A stretch of 64,000 nt of DNA. Source: Mycolicibacterium porcinum. Its GTDB lineage: Bacteria > Actinomycetota > Actinomycetes > Mycobacteriales > Mycobacteriaceae. The position numbers and the translations under genes are program-made. The stretch lies in the NCBI GenBank assembly GCA_001942045.1, contig MSTD01000016.1, forward strand, positions 62,001 through 126,000, read 5' to 3'. Positions 9,809 to 25,477 of this stretch are shown here, piece after piece (within the stretch, counting starts at the first letter, position 1; each line of letters begins with the position of its first letter). The notes beneath the pieces were generated by a model. That model ran no database searches and was not told the origin of the DNA. It worked only from the letters and a program-made list of their open reading frames with translations.

Positions 9809-10393
9809 TCAGAGTTCCGATTGAAGAGTGGCCGACAACAACTTCTTGGCGTCCTGGCACGGATCGCCCTTGCCGGTCTGCATGGCGCTGCCCGCACTGC
9901 GGAACTGCACCCACCAACTGATCACGCCCGACCCGGCCGCCGCGGTCGCCGAGCAGGCCGCGCCCGTCACGTCGCGGCGGGCCACGAACGCCTGGTGCCG
10001 CTCGACCACCACGTCGGTGATCTGCGCGTCCCGACTACGGGCCACCGCACGTTCGCGGTCCAGCGAGCCCTGCTCGAACCAGGAGAAGATCACGTCGAGC
10101 ATCGCGGGTGAGCCCGCATTCGGCTCGGGACCGGGCTGAGCCTTGCGCGACAACACGTATTGGCAGACCGCACCGCTGTACGGACGCACCACGTTGTCGG
10201 CGGCCAAGATCTCCTGGATCGTGCTGTCCACGAGCAGCCCGCACCGATCGTCGACGTATCCGAAACTGCGATCGGGGTCGGCGGTGTCGGCCGACGCGCG
10301 CTCGGCAGCCCCGTCGATGGTGTGCGAACACCCCGCGACGGTCACTACGGCTGTGACTGCCACGGCAGCAGCCTGAACAACACACCGACGCAT
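9809..10393 (-). CDS. DUF3558 lipoprotein (first of a tandem pair)
   Basis: This 194-residue lipoprotein starts at ATG 10393 (MRRCVVQAAAVAVTAVVTVAGC). The lipobox is VAGC at about residue 22. The body has the DUF3558 pattern (DDRCGLLVDSTIQEIL, GAVCQYVLSR, the FEQGSLDRERAVARSRD segment). It is probably anchored to the outer face of the membrane. It is followed after 2 bases by a second DUF3558 gene, which makes a two-gene operon. The open frame extends to 10759, but the extra N-terminus has no signal and overlaps the divergent gene. Confidence 0.8.
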   Translation of the reverse strand: MRRCVVQAAAVAVTAVVTVAGCSHTIDGAAERASADTADPDRSFGYVDDRCGLLVDSTIQEILAADNVVRPYSGAVCQYVLSRKAQPGPEPNAGSPAMLDVIFSWFEQGSLDRERAVARSRDAQITDVVVERHQAFVARRDVTGAACSATAAAGSGVISWWVQFRSAGSAMQTGKGDPCQDAKKLLSATLQSEL

Positions 10394-10525
10394 TGCTGAA
10401 CACGGTACCCAGCACCGAGACAGCACGCGACCTGTCGGCGAACGCCGGTCAAACTGGTCAACACTTGCCGCCGCGAGAAGTGCGCCACGTACTCTGCTCA
10501 CAGCGGATCGGAAGGGGAACTCACC

Positions 10526-10915
10526 GTGAATTGGACAGCTGTGGGCCGGAGAATGCTTGTCGGGCTGACCGCCGGCACCCTCGCGTTGCCGCTGGCGCTC
10601 ACCGTCGGCGCTCCCGGCGCGGCAGCCAAGAACGGTGACACCACCATCACCGGCCAGGGCATCGAACAAACCATTGACTGCAACAACGCCACGCTGTTCG
10701 TCAACGGAACCGATATCCGGATCACCGCATTGGGCACCTGCTGGGGCATCGCCGTCCAAGGCTCGTCCAACGTGATCGTCGCGGACAACGTCATCAACGA
10801 CGTCACCGTGTATGGCTACAACCAGACCGTGTTCTTCAAGAACGGTGATCCGATCCTCGTCGACCGTGGCCGTGAACTGGGGATGACCAATCAGATCAGC
10901 CGCGTCCCCGCCTGA
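10526..10915 (+). CDS. DUF3060 exported protein
   Basis: The 129-residue product begins at GTG 10526 with a signal peptide (MNWTAVGRRMLVGLTAG, a hydrophobic run, likely cut at GAAA-K). The mature part has the DUF3060 beta-repeat pattern of short NGTDIRI, GTCWGIAV, GSSNVIVADN and NDVTVYGYN turns, which suggests a small beta-helix. The family is restricted mainly to actinobacteria and has no known function. It precedes a DUF3060 lipoprotein gene by 40 bases on the same strand, so they are probably co-transcribed. Confidence 0.78.
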   Translation: MNWTAVGRRMLVGLTAGTLALPLALTVGAPGAAAKNGDTTITGQGIEQTIDCNNATLFVNGTDIRITALGTCWGIAVQGSSNVIVADNVINDVTVYGYNQTVFFKNGDPILVDRGRELGMTNQISRVPA

Positions 10916-10955
10916 TCCGTCTGATCAAACCCGAGGCAGAAAGCAGAGATACACC

Positions 10956-11372
10956 GTGCTCACCCGTTTCCCCCATGCCACGTTGATCCTCGGGATCGGT
11001 GTCGCCGCGGCGGCGCTCACCCTGGCGGCCTGTGGTTCCGAGAGCTCGGACACCAGTACGCCCAGCGCCACCGCGGGCGAGTCCGGGGTCAACGTCGAGG
11101 TCGGCAACACCATCAACTACATGTCGGTCGGCACCACGACCGAAATCGATTGTGCCGACGGCAAGTCGCTCACCGTCGGTGGCACCAACAACACGCTCAC
11201 GGTCAAGGGCACCTGCGCGAACGTGAACATCGGCGGATCCGACAACAAGATCACCTTCGAGCGGATCGACAAGGGGCTCACGATCATCGGGCTCAACAAC
11301 ACCGTCACCTACGCCGCGGGCGACCCCAAGGTCACCAACACGGGCAGCAACAACAAGGTGAACAAGGGCTAA
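10956..11372 (+). CDS. DUF3060 lipoprotein
   Basis: The 138-residue protein has a lipoprotein signal ending LTLAAC (Cys at about residue 27), a Ser/Thr-rich linker, and a DUF3060 domain (GTTTEIDCADGKSLTVGG, NNTLTVKG, NIGGSDNKITF, GLNNTVTYAAGD). Repeated Asn-Asn turns at about ten-residue spacing suggest stacked beta-helix coils. The GTG at 10956 fits the signal. Its TAA overlaps the stop of the convergent echA5-like gene. It is a paralogue of the preceding gene and may correspond to the Rv0679c/Rv0680c pair, which I recall but cannot check. Confidence 0.8.
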   Translation: MLTRFPHATLILGIGVAAAALTLAACGSESSDTSTPSATAGESGVNVEVGNTINYMSVGTTTEIDCADGKSLTVGGTNNTLTVKGTCANVNIGGSDNKITFERIDKGLTIIGLNNTVTYAAGDPKVTNTGSNNKVNKG

Positions 11373-12136
11373 TCGGCGCTGGCACCGTGGCGGCCCGCGC
11401 CGCCGGCGAACCGGCCGGCACCGTGGGCGGCCTCCTCCGCCACGCGAGCAATACTGGCGAACTCGAATTCCATTGCCGCCTCCTCGGTTTCACCCCACTG
11501 ATGTAGTACCGAAAGGCGGTCGGCCCGTAGGCACTGCTGGGGCAGCCGGGACAGTTCAGTGGCCAGTTCCTCGGCATGTCGGAGGGCTTGACCTTTCGGC
11601 ACCACCCGGTTGGCCAGTCCGATGGCATGTGCCTCGGCGGCGTCGACGGCACGGCCGGTCAGGATCAGGTCCATGGCGCGGCTCTGCCCGATCAGCCGGG
11701 GCAGCCGCACCGTGCCGCCGTCGATCAACGGCACGCCCCACCGGCGGCAGAACACCCCCATCACGGCATCCTCGTCGACCACACGCAGGTCACACCACAA
11801 CGCGAGTTCCAACCCACCGGCCACCGCATGGCCGCTGATCGCGGCAATCACCGGCTTGGACAACACCATCCGGCTCGGCCCCATGGGCCCGGCGCCCGCC
11901 GGATCGAGCCGGTTCATCTCCGGCGTGCCGAAGGCCTTGAGATCGGCTCCGGCACAGAATGTTCCACCGGCCCCGGTCAGCACCGCGACAGCGGCGTCGT
12001 CGTCGGCATCGAACTGCTCGAAAGCCGCGAACAGTGCCGCGGCGGTGGGACCGTCGACGGCGTTGCGTGCGTGCGGTCGGTCGATGATGACCGTGGTCAC
12101 CGGTCCGTTGCGCTCGACCCGCACGGCTTCGGTCAT
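11369..12136 (-). CDS. echA5: Enoyl-CoA hydratase/isomerase family (EchA5-like)
   Basis: This 255-residue crotonase-fold enzyme has oxyanion-hole segments at GAGGTFCAGADLKAFG (about 54-69) and ISGHAVAGGLELALWCDL (about 98-115). In the second segment the catalytic Glu position is kept. It should hydrate or isomerise enoyl-CoA in beta-oxidation. It is the last gene of the fadE8 operon, and its ATG overlaps the regulator stop as ATGA. The symbol rests on synteny with Rv0675. Confidence 0.82.
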   Translation of the reverse strand: MTEAVRVERNGPVTTVIIDRPHARNAVDGPTAAALFAAFEQFDADDDAAVAVLTGAGGTFCAGADLKAFGTPEMNRLDPAGAGPMGPSRMVLSKPVIAAISGHAVAGGLELALWCDLRVVDEDAVMGVFCRRWGVPLIDGGTVRLPRLIGQSRAMDLILTGRAVDAAEAHAIGLANRVVPKGQALRHAEELATELSRLPQQCLRADRLSVLHQWGETEEAAMEFEFASIARVAEEAAHGAGRFAGGAGRHGASAD

Positions 12137-12864
12137 GTCGCCTCCATCAGCTCATCGCGATCTCGCCGTTCGACGAGTTCGGCGGCAAAGTCGTTGTACG
12201 CCTTGCGTAGTTCCGGGCCCGGCCACGTGTCGGGCAGCAGCTCGTCGGGTAGCACCGGGTCCGCCAGCAGGTGACGCACGATGCCGGCGGCCGCGACGAA
12301 CCGGCCCGGAATGTCGGTCGCGGCGGTCATCTCCGCCAGCAGTTGTTCCCCCGTCTCCCGCCAGCCGGGCAGGTCCCACAGCGTGCGGGCCAGGCCGGCC
12401 GGATCCCGATCGCGGGAGTGCAAGAGCCGCACCCGGTCGGTGATCTCCTGGGGTAACACCTGGTCGAGGTTGTCCGGACGCATCCAGACGCCTTCGCGCA
12501 GTTCACCGAAGCGATACTGCTGCAGCGTGTTCCGCAGGGATGCCCGAGTACGGGCATCGATGCCCACGCTGGTGATGACGAGCGTCAGCCACTGCCCGTC
12601 ATACTCCCGGAGCTGCGGATCGATCGCGTCGTCCTGGCGCCGCTGGCGGCTCAGCAGCCGGTCCGACAACCGGTAGCCGTCCTCGGAGCGGATCAGGTCA
12701 CCGGCGCTGACCATGCGGGTCAACGCCACCCGCAGGGTCGGCTCTTTGATGTCGAAATCCGCTGTCAGTCGGACCAGTTCGGCCGCACTCGCCCAGGCCG
12801 GATGCGCACCGAGCAGCACGCTCAGCACGACTGAACGCGCCGTCATCCTGGTGAGCGCAGGCAT
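12133..12864 (-). CDS. PaaX-family transcriptional regulator
   Basis: The 243-residue protein starts MPALTRMTARSVVLSVLLGA at ATG 12864. It has an N-terminal winged helix (AELVRLTADFDIKEPTLRVA as recognition region), the PaaX middle motif REYDGQWLTLVI (about 90-101) and a PaaX C-terminal domain. PaaX-type repressors respond to aryl- or acyl-CoA thioesters. Lying inside an acyl-CoA dehydrogenase/hydratase operon, it probably senses an acyl-CoA intermediate and controls that operon. The start is 1 base past the echA4 stop (TGAC-ATG). The open frame runs further upstream, but only in an antisense-like composition. Confidence 0.85.
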   Translation of the reverse strand: MPALTRMTARSVVLSVLLGAHPAWASAAELVRLTADFDIKEPTLRVALTRMVSAGDLIRSEDGYRLSDRLLSRQRRQDDAIDPQLREYDGQWLTLVITSVGIDARTRASLRNTLQQYRFGELREGVWMRPDNLDQVLPQEITDRVRLLHSRDRDPAGLARTLWDLPGWRETGEQLLAEMTAATDIPGRFVAAAGIVRHLLADPVLPDELLPDTWPGPELRKAYNDFAAELVERRDRDELMEAT

Positions 12865-12865
12865 G

Positions 12866-13780
12866 TCAGACCCCCGAGGACCTACGTCCGTAGTCGCCCA
12901 TCGGCTCATCGCGGTGGCGCACTGCTTCGCGGAAGCCGTGTTCGACCGCGTCGGCGACGAACGCGTGTCCTTCGGGAGTGTGCCGGGCGATGCCGTCGAA
13001 CACCGTACTGACCATCCGACTGGTGGCCACCCCCTGCTGCAGCAACGCGGAGTTGCAGGCCAGCTTGGCCATGATGAGCTGATTGACGGGCATGGCGGCA
13101 ATGCGTGCGACGAGACGCTCGGTGCGCTCGTCGAGATCCTCCGGTTCCGGCGCCTCGACGGCCAAGCCCCATTCGGCGGCCTGCGCACCGGTGATGCAAT
13201 CCCCGGTGAACAGAAGACGTTTGGCGCGTTGGTCGCCCAACCTGTGCGCCCACAGGCCGGCCGCCGGAACGCCCCACACCCGCATCGGCGGATAACCGAT
13301 CTTGGCGTCGGAGGCGGCGATCACCTGGTCGGCGTGCAGCGCGATGTCGGTACCGCCGGCCACGCAGTAACCGTGGATCTTGACCACGGTCGGCTTGTCG
13401 GCATGCATCAGGCTGGAAAAGCCGCGCACGAACCGGCTCATCATCTGATAGTCGACCATCGGATCCCACGGCTGGTCCGGAAGATGGTTGATCGCTTGGG
13501 TTTTCCCGGACAGCACGGTCCCGTCGTAGCGGCCTCCCCCGGCCTCGCCGGTACCGTCGGCGTAGGCGGACAGGTCGAATCCGGCGCAGAACCCCTCGCC
13601 GCGTCCGGACACCAGGATCACGTGCACGTTGGGGTCCAGGTCCGCGCGCTCGACCAGAGCCTGCAGCTCCAGCGGGGTGTCTGCGACGATCGAGTTGCCT
13701 TTTTCGGGGCGGTTGAACGTGATTCGTGCGATCCGATCGGTGACCTCGTAGGTCATCGTCTTGAGCGTTTCGATACTCAT
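12866..13780 (-). CDS. echA4: Enoyl-CoA hydratase/isomerase family (EchA4-like)
   Basis: The 304-residue crotonase-fold enzyme starts at ATG 13780, overlapping the fadE8 stop as ATGA. Conserved segments are GRGEGFCAGFDLSAY (about 64-78) and KIHGYCVAGGTDIALHAD (about 133-150), followed by IGYPPMRVWGVPA. It is longer than typical 260-residue hydratases, with an insertion carrying GGRYDGTVLSGKT. A role in degrading a specific fatty acyl- or steroid-derived CoA is possible. Symbol from synteny with Rv0673. Confidence 0.83.
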   Translation of the reverse strand: MSIETLKTMTYEVTDRIARITFNRPEKGNSIVADTPLELQALVERADLDPNVHVILVSGRGEGFCAGFDLSAYADGTGEAGGGRYDGTVLSGKTQAINHLPDQPWDPMVDYQMMSRFVRGFSSLMHADKPTVVKIHGYCVAGGTDIALHADQVIAASDAKIGYPPMRVWGVPAAGLWAHRLGDQRAKRLLFTGDCITGAQAAEWGLAVEAPEPEDLDERTERLVARIAAMPVNQLIMAKLACNSALLQQGVATSRMVSTVFDGIARHTPEGHAFVADAVEHGFREAVRHRDEPMGDYGRRSSGV

Positions 13781-15405
13781 CCCTTGACCAGGGCACGCTC
13801 GAGGATCGGTGCCAGGTCCAGTCCGGTCGGCAAGGTGCCGAACGCCTGTCCCCACTGCCCGCCGAGCCGGCTGGCCAGGAACGCCTCGGCCACCGCCGGG
13901 TGACCGTGGCGCACCAGCAGCGCACCCTGCAGCGCCAGCGAGATATCCTCGGCGACCTTGCGGCCCCGGTACTGGATCGTCTCCAAGTCAGCCAGATCGT
14001 TCTGCAGAGTGCTGACATGGCGGTCCAGCCGGGGGTCCTGCCCGGCGGTCTTGGACAGTTCGTCGAACAGCACCTCGACACTTTCCGGCCGGGTTGCCAT
14101 GGCACGCAACGTATCCAGCGCGCTGACGTTGCCGGAGCCTTCCCAGATGCCCATCAGCGGGGCCTCGCGGTACAGCCGGGGCATACCCGAGTCCTCGACG
14201 TAGCCGTTGCCGCCCAGGCATTCCATCGCCTCGGCGGCGTGCGGGGTGGCCCGTTTGCAGACCCAGTACTTGCCGGCCGCCAGTCCGATCCGGCGCAGCA
14301 GCGCCTCGCGGTTGTCACCGCGGACGGCCTTGTCGGTGGCCCCGGCCATCCGCATCGCCAGCATGGTCGCCGCTTCCGCCTCCACCGCCAGGTCGGCCAG
14401 GACGTTGCGCATCAGCGGCTGATCGATCAGGTAGGCGCCGAACGCCTTTCGGTGCTGGGCGTGGTGCACGGCGCGGGTCAGGCCGCTGCGCATGCTGGTG
14501 GCGCTGCCCAGCGTGCAGTCCAGGCGGGTGAGGTTGACCATCTCGATGATGGTCGGCACGCCGCGGCCCTCCTCGCCGACCAGCCAGGCGGTGGCGCCGT
14601 CGTACTCGACCTCGCTCGAGGCGTTGGCATGGTTGCCCAGCTTGTCCTTGAGCCGCTGCAAGAACATCCGGTTGCGGCTGCCGTCGGGCAGGATCCGGGG
14701 CAGGAAGAAACAGCTCAAACCACCCGGAGCCTGGGCGAGCACCAGGAAGATGTCGCCCATCGGCGCCGAGGTGAACCACTTGTGCCCGCGCAGCGAGTAG
14801 GTGCCGTCACCGTTGGGCGTGGCTTCGGTGGTGCCGGCACGGACATCGGATCCGCCCTGCTTCTCGGTCATCGACATGCCTGCCGTGATGCCGGCTTTCG
14901 TTGTCGGCAGCTTCAGTTCGGGGTCGTACACCCGGCTGGTCAGCAGCGGCTCGTAGATCGCGGCCAACTCCGGGTTGAACCGCAGTGCGGGCACGACGGC
15001 ATACGTCATCGAGATCGGGCAGACATGCCCGGGTTCGACGGTCCACACCGACATCTTGGCGGCGCGCACCACGTGGGAGCCCTCACGGTCATCGGCCCAC
15101 GGGGCGCCGTGCAGGCCGTGAGTGACGGCCACATTCATCAGCTCGTGATAGGCCGGGTCGTATTCGACCTCGTCGATCCGGTAGCCATACCGGTCGTGGG
15201 TGTGCAGCACCGGTTGGTTCCGGTCGGCGAGCTCACCCCAGCGCTGAGCCTGGGCGCTGCCGTTGATTGCACCGAGCTCGTGCACCTCGTCGACGCCCCA
15301 CTGTCCGCCTTCGCGGATGAGGGCCTCGGCGAGCACCGGTGAGGTGGCGGGGTTGTAGTCCTCGAGTGTGGGGACCTGATTGGTGACGACGTGGGTATCG
15401 ACCAT
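13777..15405 (-). CDS. fadE8: AidB-type acyl-CoA dehydrogenase (FadE8-like)
   Basis: This 542-residue flavoprotein belongs to the AidB branch of acyl-CoA dehydrogenases. The early motif TLEDYNPATSPVLAEALIRE, the middle FAD/acyl segment MTEKQGGSDVRAGTT and C-terminal HAAEAMECLGGNGYVEDSGM are visible. It should oxidise acyl-CoA at the alpha-beta bond or act in AidB-like protection. ATG 15405 is chosen because the longer frame (GTG 15438) would begin inside a promoter-like dyad. It heads the fadE8-echA4-paaX-echA5 operon with overlapping stop-start codons. Confidence 0.87.
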   Translation of the reverse strand: MVDTHVVTNQVPTLEDYNPATSPVLAEALIREGGQWGVDEVHELGAINGSAQAQRWGELADRNQPVLHTHDRYGYRIDEVEYDPAYHELMNVAVTHGLHGAPWADDREGSHVVRAAKMSVWTVEPGHVCPISMTYAVVPALRFNPELAAIYEPLLTSRVYDPELKLPTTKAGITAGMSMTEKQGGSDVRAGTTEATPNGDGTYSLRGHKWFTSAPMGDIFLVLAQAPGGLSCFFLPRILPDGSRNRMFLQRLKDKLGNHANASSEVEYDGATAWLVGEEGRGVPTIIEMVNLTRLDCTLGSATSMRSGLTRAVHHAQHRKAFGAYLIDQPLMRNVLADLAVEAEAATMLAMRMAGATDKAVRGDNREALLRRIGLAAGKYWVCKRATPHAAEAMECLGGNGYVEDSGMPRLYREAPLMGIWEGSGNVSALDTLRAMATRPESVEVLFDELSKTAGQDPRLDRHVSTLQNDLADLETIQYRGRKVAEDISLALQGALLVRHGHPAVAEAFLASRLGGQWGQAFGTLPTGLDLAPILERALVKG

Positions 15406-15415
15406 ACGCCCAGTG

Positions 15416-15449
15416 TTACAAATTTCCGACAACTGCACAATAGTTGTAA
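15416..15449 (-). promoter_or_regulatory. Candidate operator of the fadE8 operon
   Basis: An inverted repeat ACAACT-N7-AGTTGT (15429-15447), extended by TTACA at 15416-15420 and TGTAA at 15445-15449, ends 10 bases upstream of the fadE8 ATG. It is a plausible binding site for the PaaX-like regulator encoded in the operon. The match to a regulator is inference. Confidence 0.5.
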
Positions 15450-15459
15450 TGAACGGGCG

Positions 15460-16572
15460 TCAGGCCGGGTCGAGCTCCGCGGTAGCGACCGGTGCCTCGT
15501 CTACTTCGTCGCCCTCGCGCGGCCCCGTCGACCGCCGCGCTTCGTATCGATTGAGCGCGAACAACACCACGCCCGCCAAGGTCCAGCCGAGCAGGATGTC
15601 GACGACGTAGTGCTCAGCGGTGTAGACCAGCGTGAAGGCCATGATGAGCGGGTAGGCCACCAGCAGCGGCCGCCATCCGCGGTTCACCCGGTTCCACAAG
15701 AACGCCGCGACCGCGGCGGTGAGCCCCGCATGCAGGGACGGGATCGCCGCGACCAGGTTCACGCTGGCCTGGCCCTGATCGATCAGCGCAGTGGCGGTAT
15801 GCAGATTGAGCTTGCCCCAGCCGCGGGTGACGATCCGTTCGATCCAGTCGTGGGCGCCGTCTCGGCTGCCCTGCATGGCCCCGAGGAGCCCTCCGTCGAC
15901 GGCCTCGCGCGCCGACCGGAACATGCACCCGGGGCCCGACGGGCCGCCGTCGACATCATCGGCGCTGCATCGTGCCGCAGCCCACGGCGGGGCGGCGGGC
16001 AACAGCGCATAGATCGCCAACGCCGCGAACGACAGCCCGACGAACAGGCGCACGAACCGTTTCCACTCCTCCCGGTCACGCAGCCACAGCACACCCGCGA
16101 CGACGTAGGGAAGGATGAAAAACGACATGTACACGGTGCTGATCACCACTTCCCACCACGGTGGGTGCAGCTGTTTCAGCCGTTCCTGCAGCCACACGGT
16201 GGGCACCGTGCCGAAGAACAGCCACCGATCCGCGTCGACCTGCCAGTGCCACAGCGTGGGCCGGCCGACCAGGGTGGCCGCGCCACGGCTCAGGTCGTAG
16301 GCAGCCAGCACCACGGCGAACGGCAGCCAGTCGCGGATCACGTAGAGCATCCGTCGGCCCTGCCCGATGCTCGCGGCCAGCAGGCCGGTCGCGATGTAGA
16401 GCAGCAACAGCTCCCGGTTAAACGCGAAGCCGTCGGTGACGGTGCGATAGACGACCACCGCGGCCCACACGAGGATCGCGCCGTACCGCAGAATGCGCAG
16501 TCGACGAGCACGAGTATCGAGGCCCCATTGCGCTGGGGCTTCTTCGGTTACCGAGTCATCAACCGCGGTCAC
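15460..16572 (-). CDS. PAP2-superfamily membrane phosphatase/inositol phosphotransferase-like
   Basis: The 370-residue protein has about six membrane segments. The PAP2-type catalytic motifs are IPSLHAG (about residues 271-277) and AEHYVVDILLGW (about 310-321), with an AAPPW segment before the outer loop. The arrangement matches the PAP2_3 (Aur1/inositol phosphotransferase-like) group. It probably acts on lipid phosphates or transfers inositol phosphate at the membrane surface, but the substrate is not known. The GTG start at 16572 gives a cytoplasmic N-terminus of about 24 residues. Confidence 0.75.
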   Translation of the reverse strand: MTAVDDSVTEEAPAQWGLDTRARRLRILRYGAILVWAAVVVYRTVTDGFAFNRELLLLYIATGLLAASIGQGRRMLYVIRDWLPFAVVLAAYDLSRGAATLVGRPTLWHWQVDADRWLFFGTVPTVWLQERLKQLHPPWWEVVISTVYMSFFILPYVVAGVLWLRDREEWKRFVRLFVGLSFAALAIYALLPAAPPWAAARCSADDVDGGPSGPGCMFRSAREAVDGGLLGAMQGSRDGAHDWIERIVTRGWGKLNLHTATALIDQGQASVNLVAAIPSLHAGLTAAVAAFLWNRVNRGWRPLLVAYPLIMAFTLVYTAEHYVVDILLGWTLAGVVLFALNRYEARRSTGPREGDEVDEAPVATAELDPA

Positions 16573-16637
16573 AGAGGTGACGTTAGTTCACCTTCACGTC
16601 ACGATGCCGTTGAAAGCGGTTCAGCCGCCGAACGTGT

Positions 16638-17390
16638 TCAGCCGGCGTGCTCCCGCAGGAACGCGATGTCGTCCTTGCGTCCCGCTTCCGCGGTCTCGCA
16701 GATCACCGGCGCATCGGCTGCCTTCACCACCGCCGCCAGCAACTGCGGATCGATCTGCCCGGCACCGAAATTCGCGTGGCGGTCAGCGCCGGAGCCGGCG
16801 GCGTCGCGGGAATCATTGCAGTGCACCAGGTCGATGCGTCCGGTGATCGCCTTGATCCGGTCGACCGCGTCGATCAGCGCCTCCCCCGCCGCCCAGGCAT
16901 GGCACGTGTCGAGGCAGAAGCCAATTCCCTTGTCCCCGATGTGATCCCACAACCGGGCGATCGTGTCGAAATGCCGGGCCATGGCGTGATCCCCGCCCGC
17001 GGTGTTCTCCAGATACACGGGCACATCGGTATTCAGAGCGTCCAGGGCCTTGACCCAACGCTCGAACCCGGCGTCCATGTCGTTGTCATCGGCGTGGCCG
17101 CCGTGCACGATCACCGCGGTCGCGCCGATCTCAGCGGCGGCGTCGCACGTGTCCTGCAGGATCTTGCGGGACGGAATCCGCACCCGGTTGTTAGCCGACG
17201 CCACGTTGATCAAGTACGGCGCGTGCACGTACAGCGGCACCGTCGACGCCTTGAGCACCTCGGCGTCCTCGCGGGGCTTGGGTTTCTTCCAGCTCTGCGG
17301 GTTGCCGAGGAAGAACTGCACCACGTCGGCGCCGTCTGCGGCGGCCGCAGCCAATGGGTCGGTGTTGTCTACATGCGAGCCGATGAGCAC
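16638..17390 (-). CDS. nfo: Endonuclease IV (AP endonuclease)
   Basis: Endonuclease IV cuts DNA 5' of abasic sites in base-excision repair. The TIM-barrel metal ligands are visible in [53 protein letters not shown] and [12 protein letters not shown]. The GTG at 17390 gives a protein of 250 residues beginning [11 protein letters not shown], like known mycobacterial End. An ATG at 17423 would add 11 residues with no clear ribosome site. It follows rpoC, as in M. tuberculosis, where the gene is called end. The ceramidase gene that lies between them there is absent here. Confidence 0.93.
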   Translation of the reverse strand: MLIGSHVDNTDPLAAAAADGADVVQFFLGNPQSWKKPKPREDAEVLKASTVPLYVHAPYLINVASANNRVRIPSRKILQDTCDAAAEIGATAVIVHGGHADDNDMDAGFERWVKALDALNTDVPVYLENTAGGDHAMARHFDTIARLWDHIGDKGIGFCLDTCHAWAAGEALIDAVDRIKAITGRIDLVHCNDSRDAAGSGADRHANFGAGQIDPQLLAAVVKAADAPVICETAEAGRKDDIAFLREHAG

Positions 17391-17432
17391 GCCGCCAAGT
17401 CTAGGCGGACGTCCCGACACCATTTGTCCGCC

Positions 17433-17487
17433 GAGTGGCCAGTTATGGCACGCGAAACATCAGTTGCCGTGTCACAACTGGCCACTC
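17433..17487. repeat. 55-bp imperfect palindrome (19-bp arms, 17-base loop)
   Basis: Arms GAGTGGCCAGTTATGGCAC (17433-17451) and 17469-17487 pair at 17 of 19 positions around a 17-base loop. The element lies in the rpoC-nfo spacer, separate from the rpoC terminator. A second palindrome of exactly the same size and loop length, with different arms, occurs at 57897-57951. Confidence 0.6.
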
Positions 17488-17503
17488 ACCGAGTGCGCAC
17501 ACG

Positions 17504-17535
17504 AAAAAGGCCCCCACTCGAAAGCGGGGGCCCTT
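17504..17535 (-). terminator. Terminator after rpoC
   Basis: On the minus strand, AAGGGCCCCCGCT pairs with AGTGGGGGCCTT around TTCG (one G-T pair), followed by a TTT run. It lies about 30 bases past the rpoC stop. Confidence 0.82.
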
Positions 17536-17561
17536 CTCGTACTGAAAACTAGCGGTCGGTC

Positions 17562-21551
<3,990 letters not shown>

Positions 21552-21564
21552 CTACTGGGCGAGA

Positions 21565-25477
<3,913 letters not shown>

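Noticed and set aside
10394..10759. Upstream extension of the first DUF3558 gene
   Set aside because: It has no signal peptide in the right place, overlaps the divergent DUF3060 gene, and the ATG at 10393 begins a perfect lipoprotein signal.
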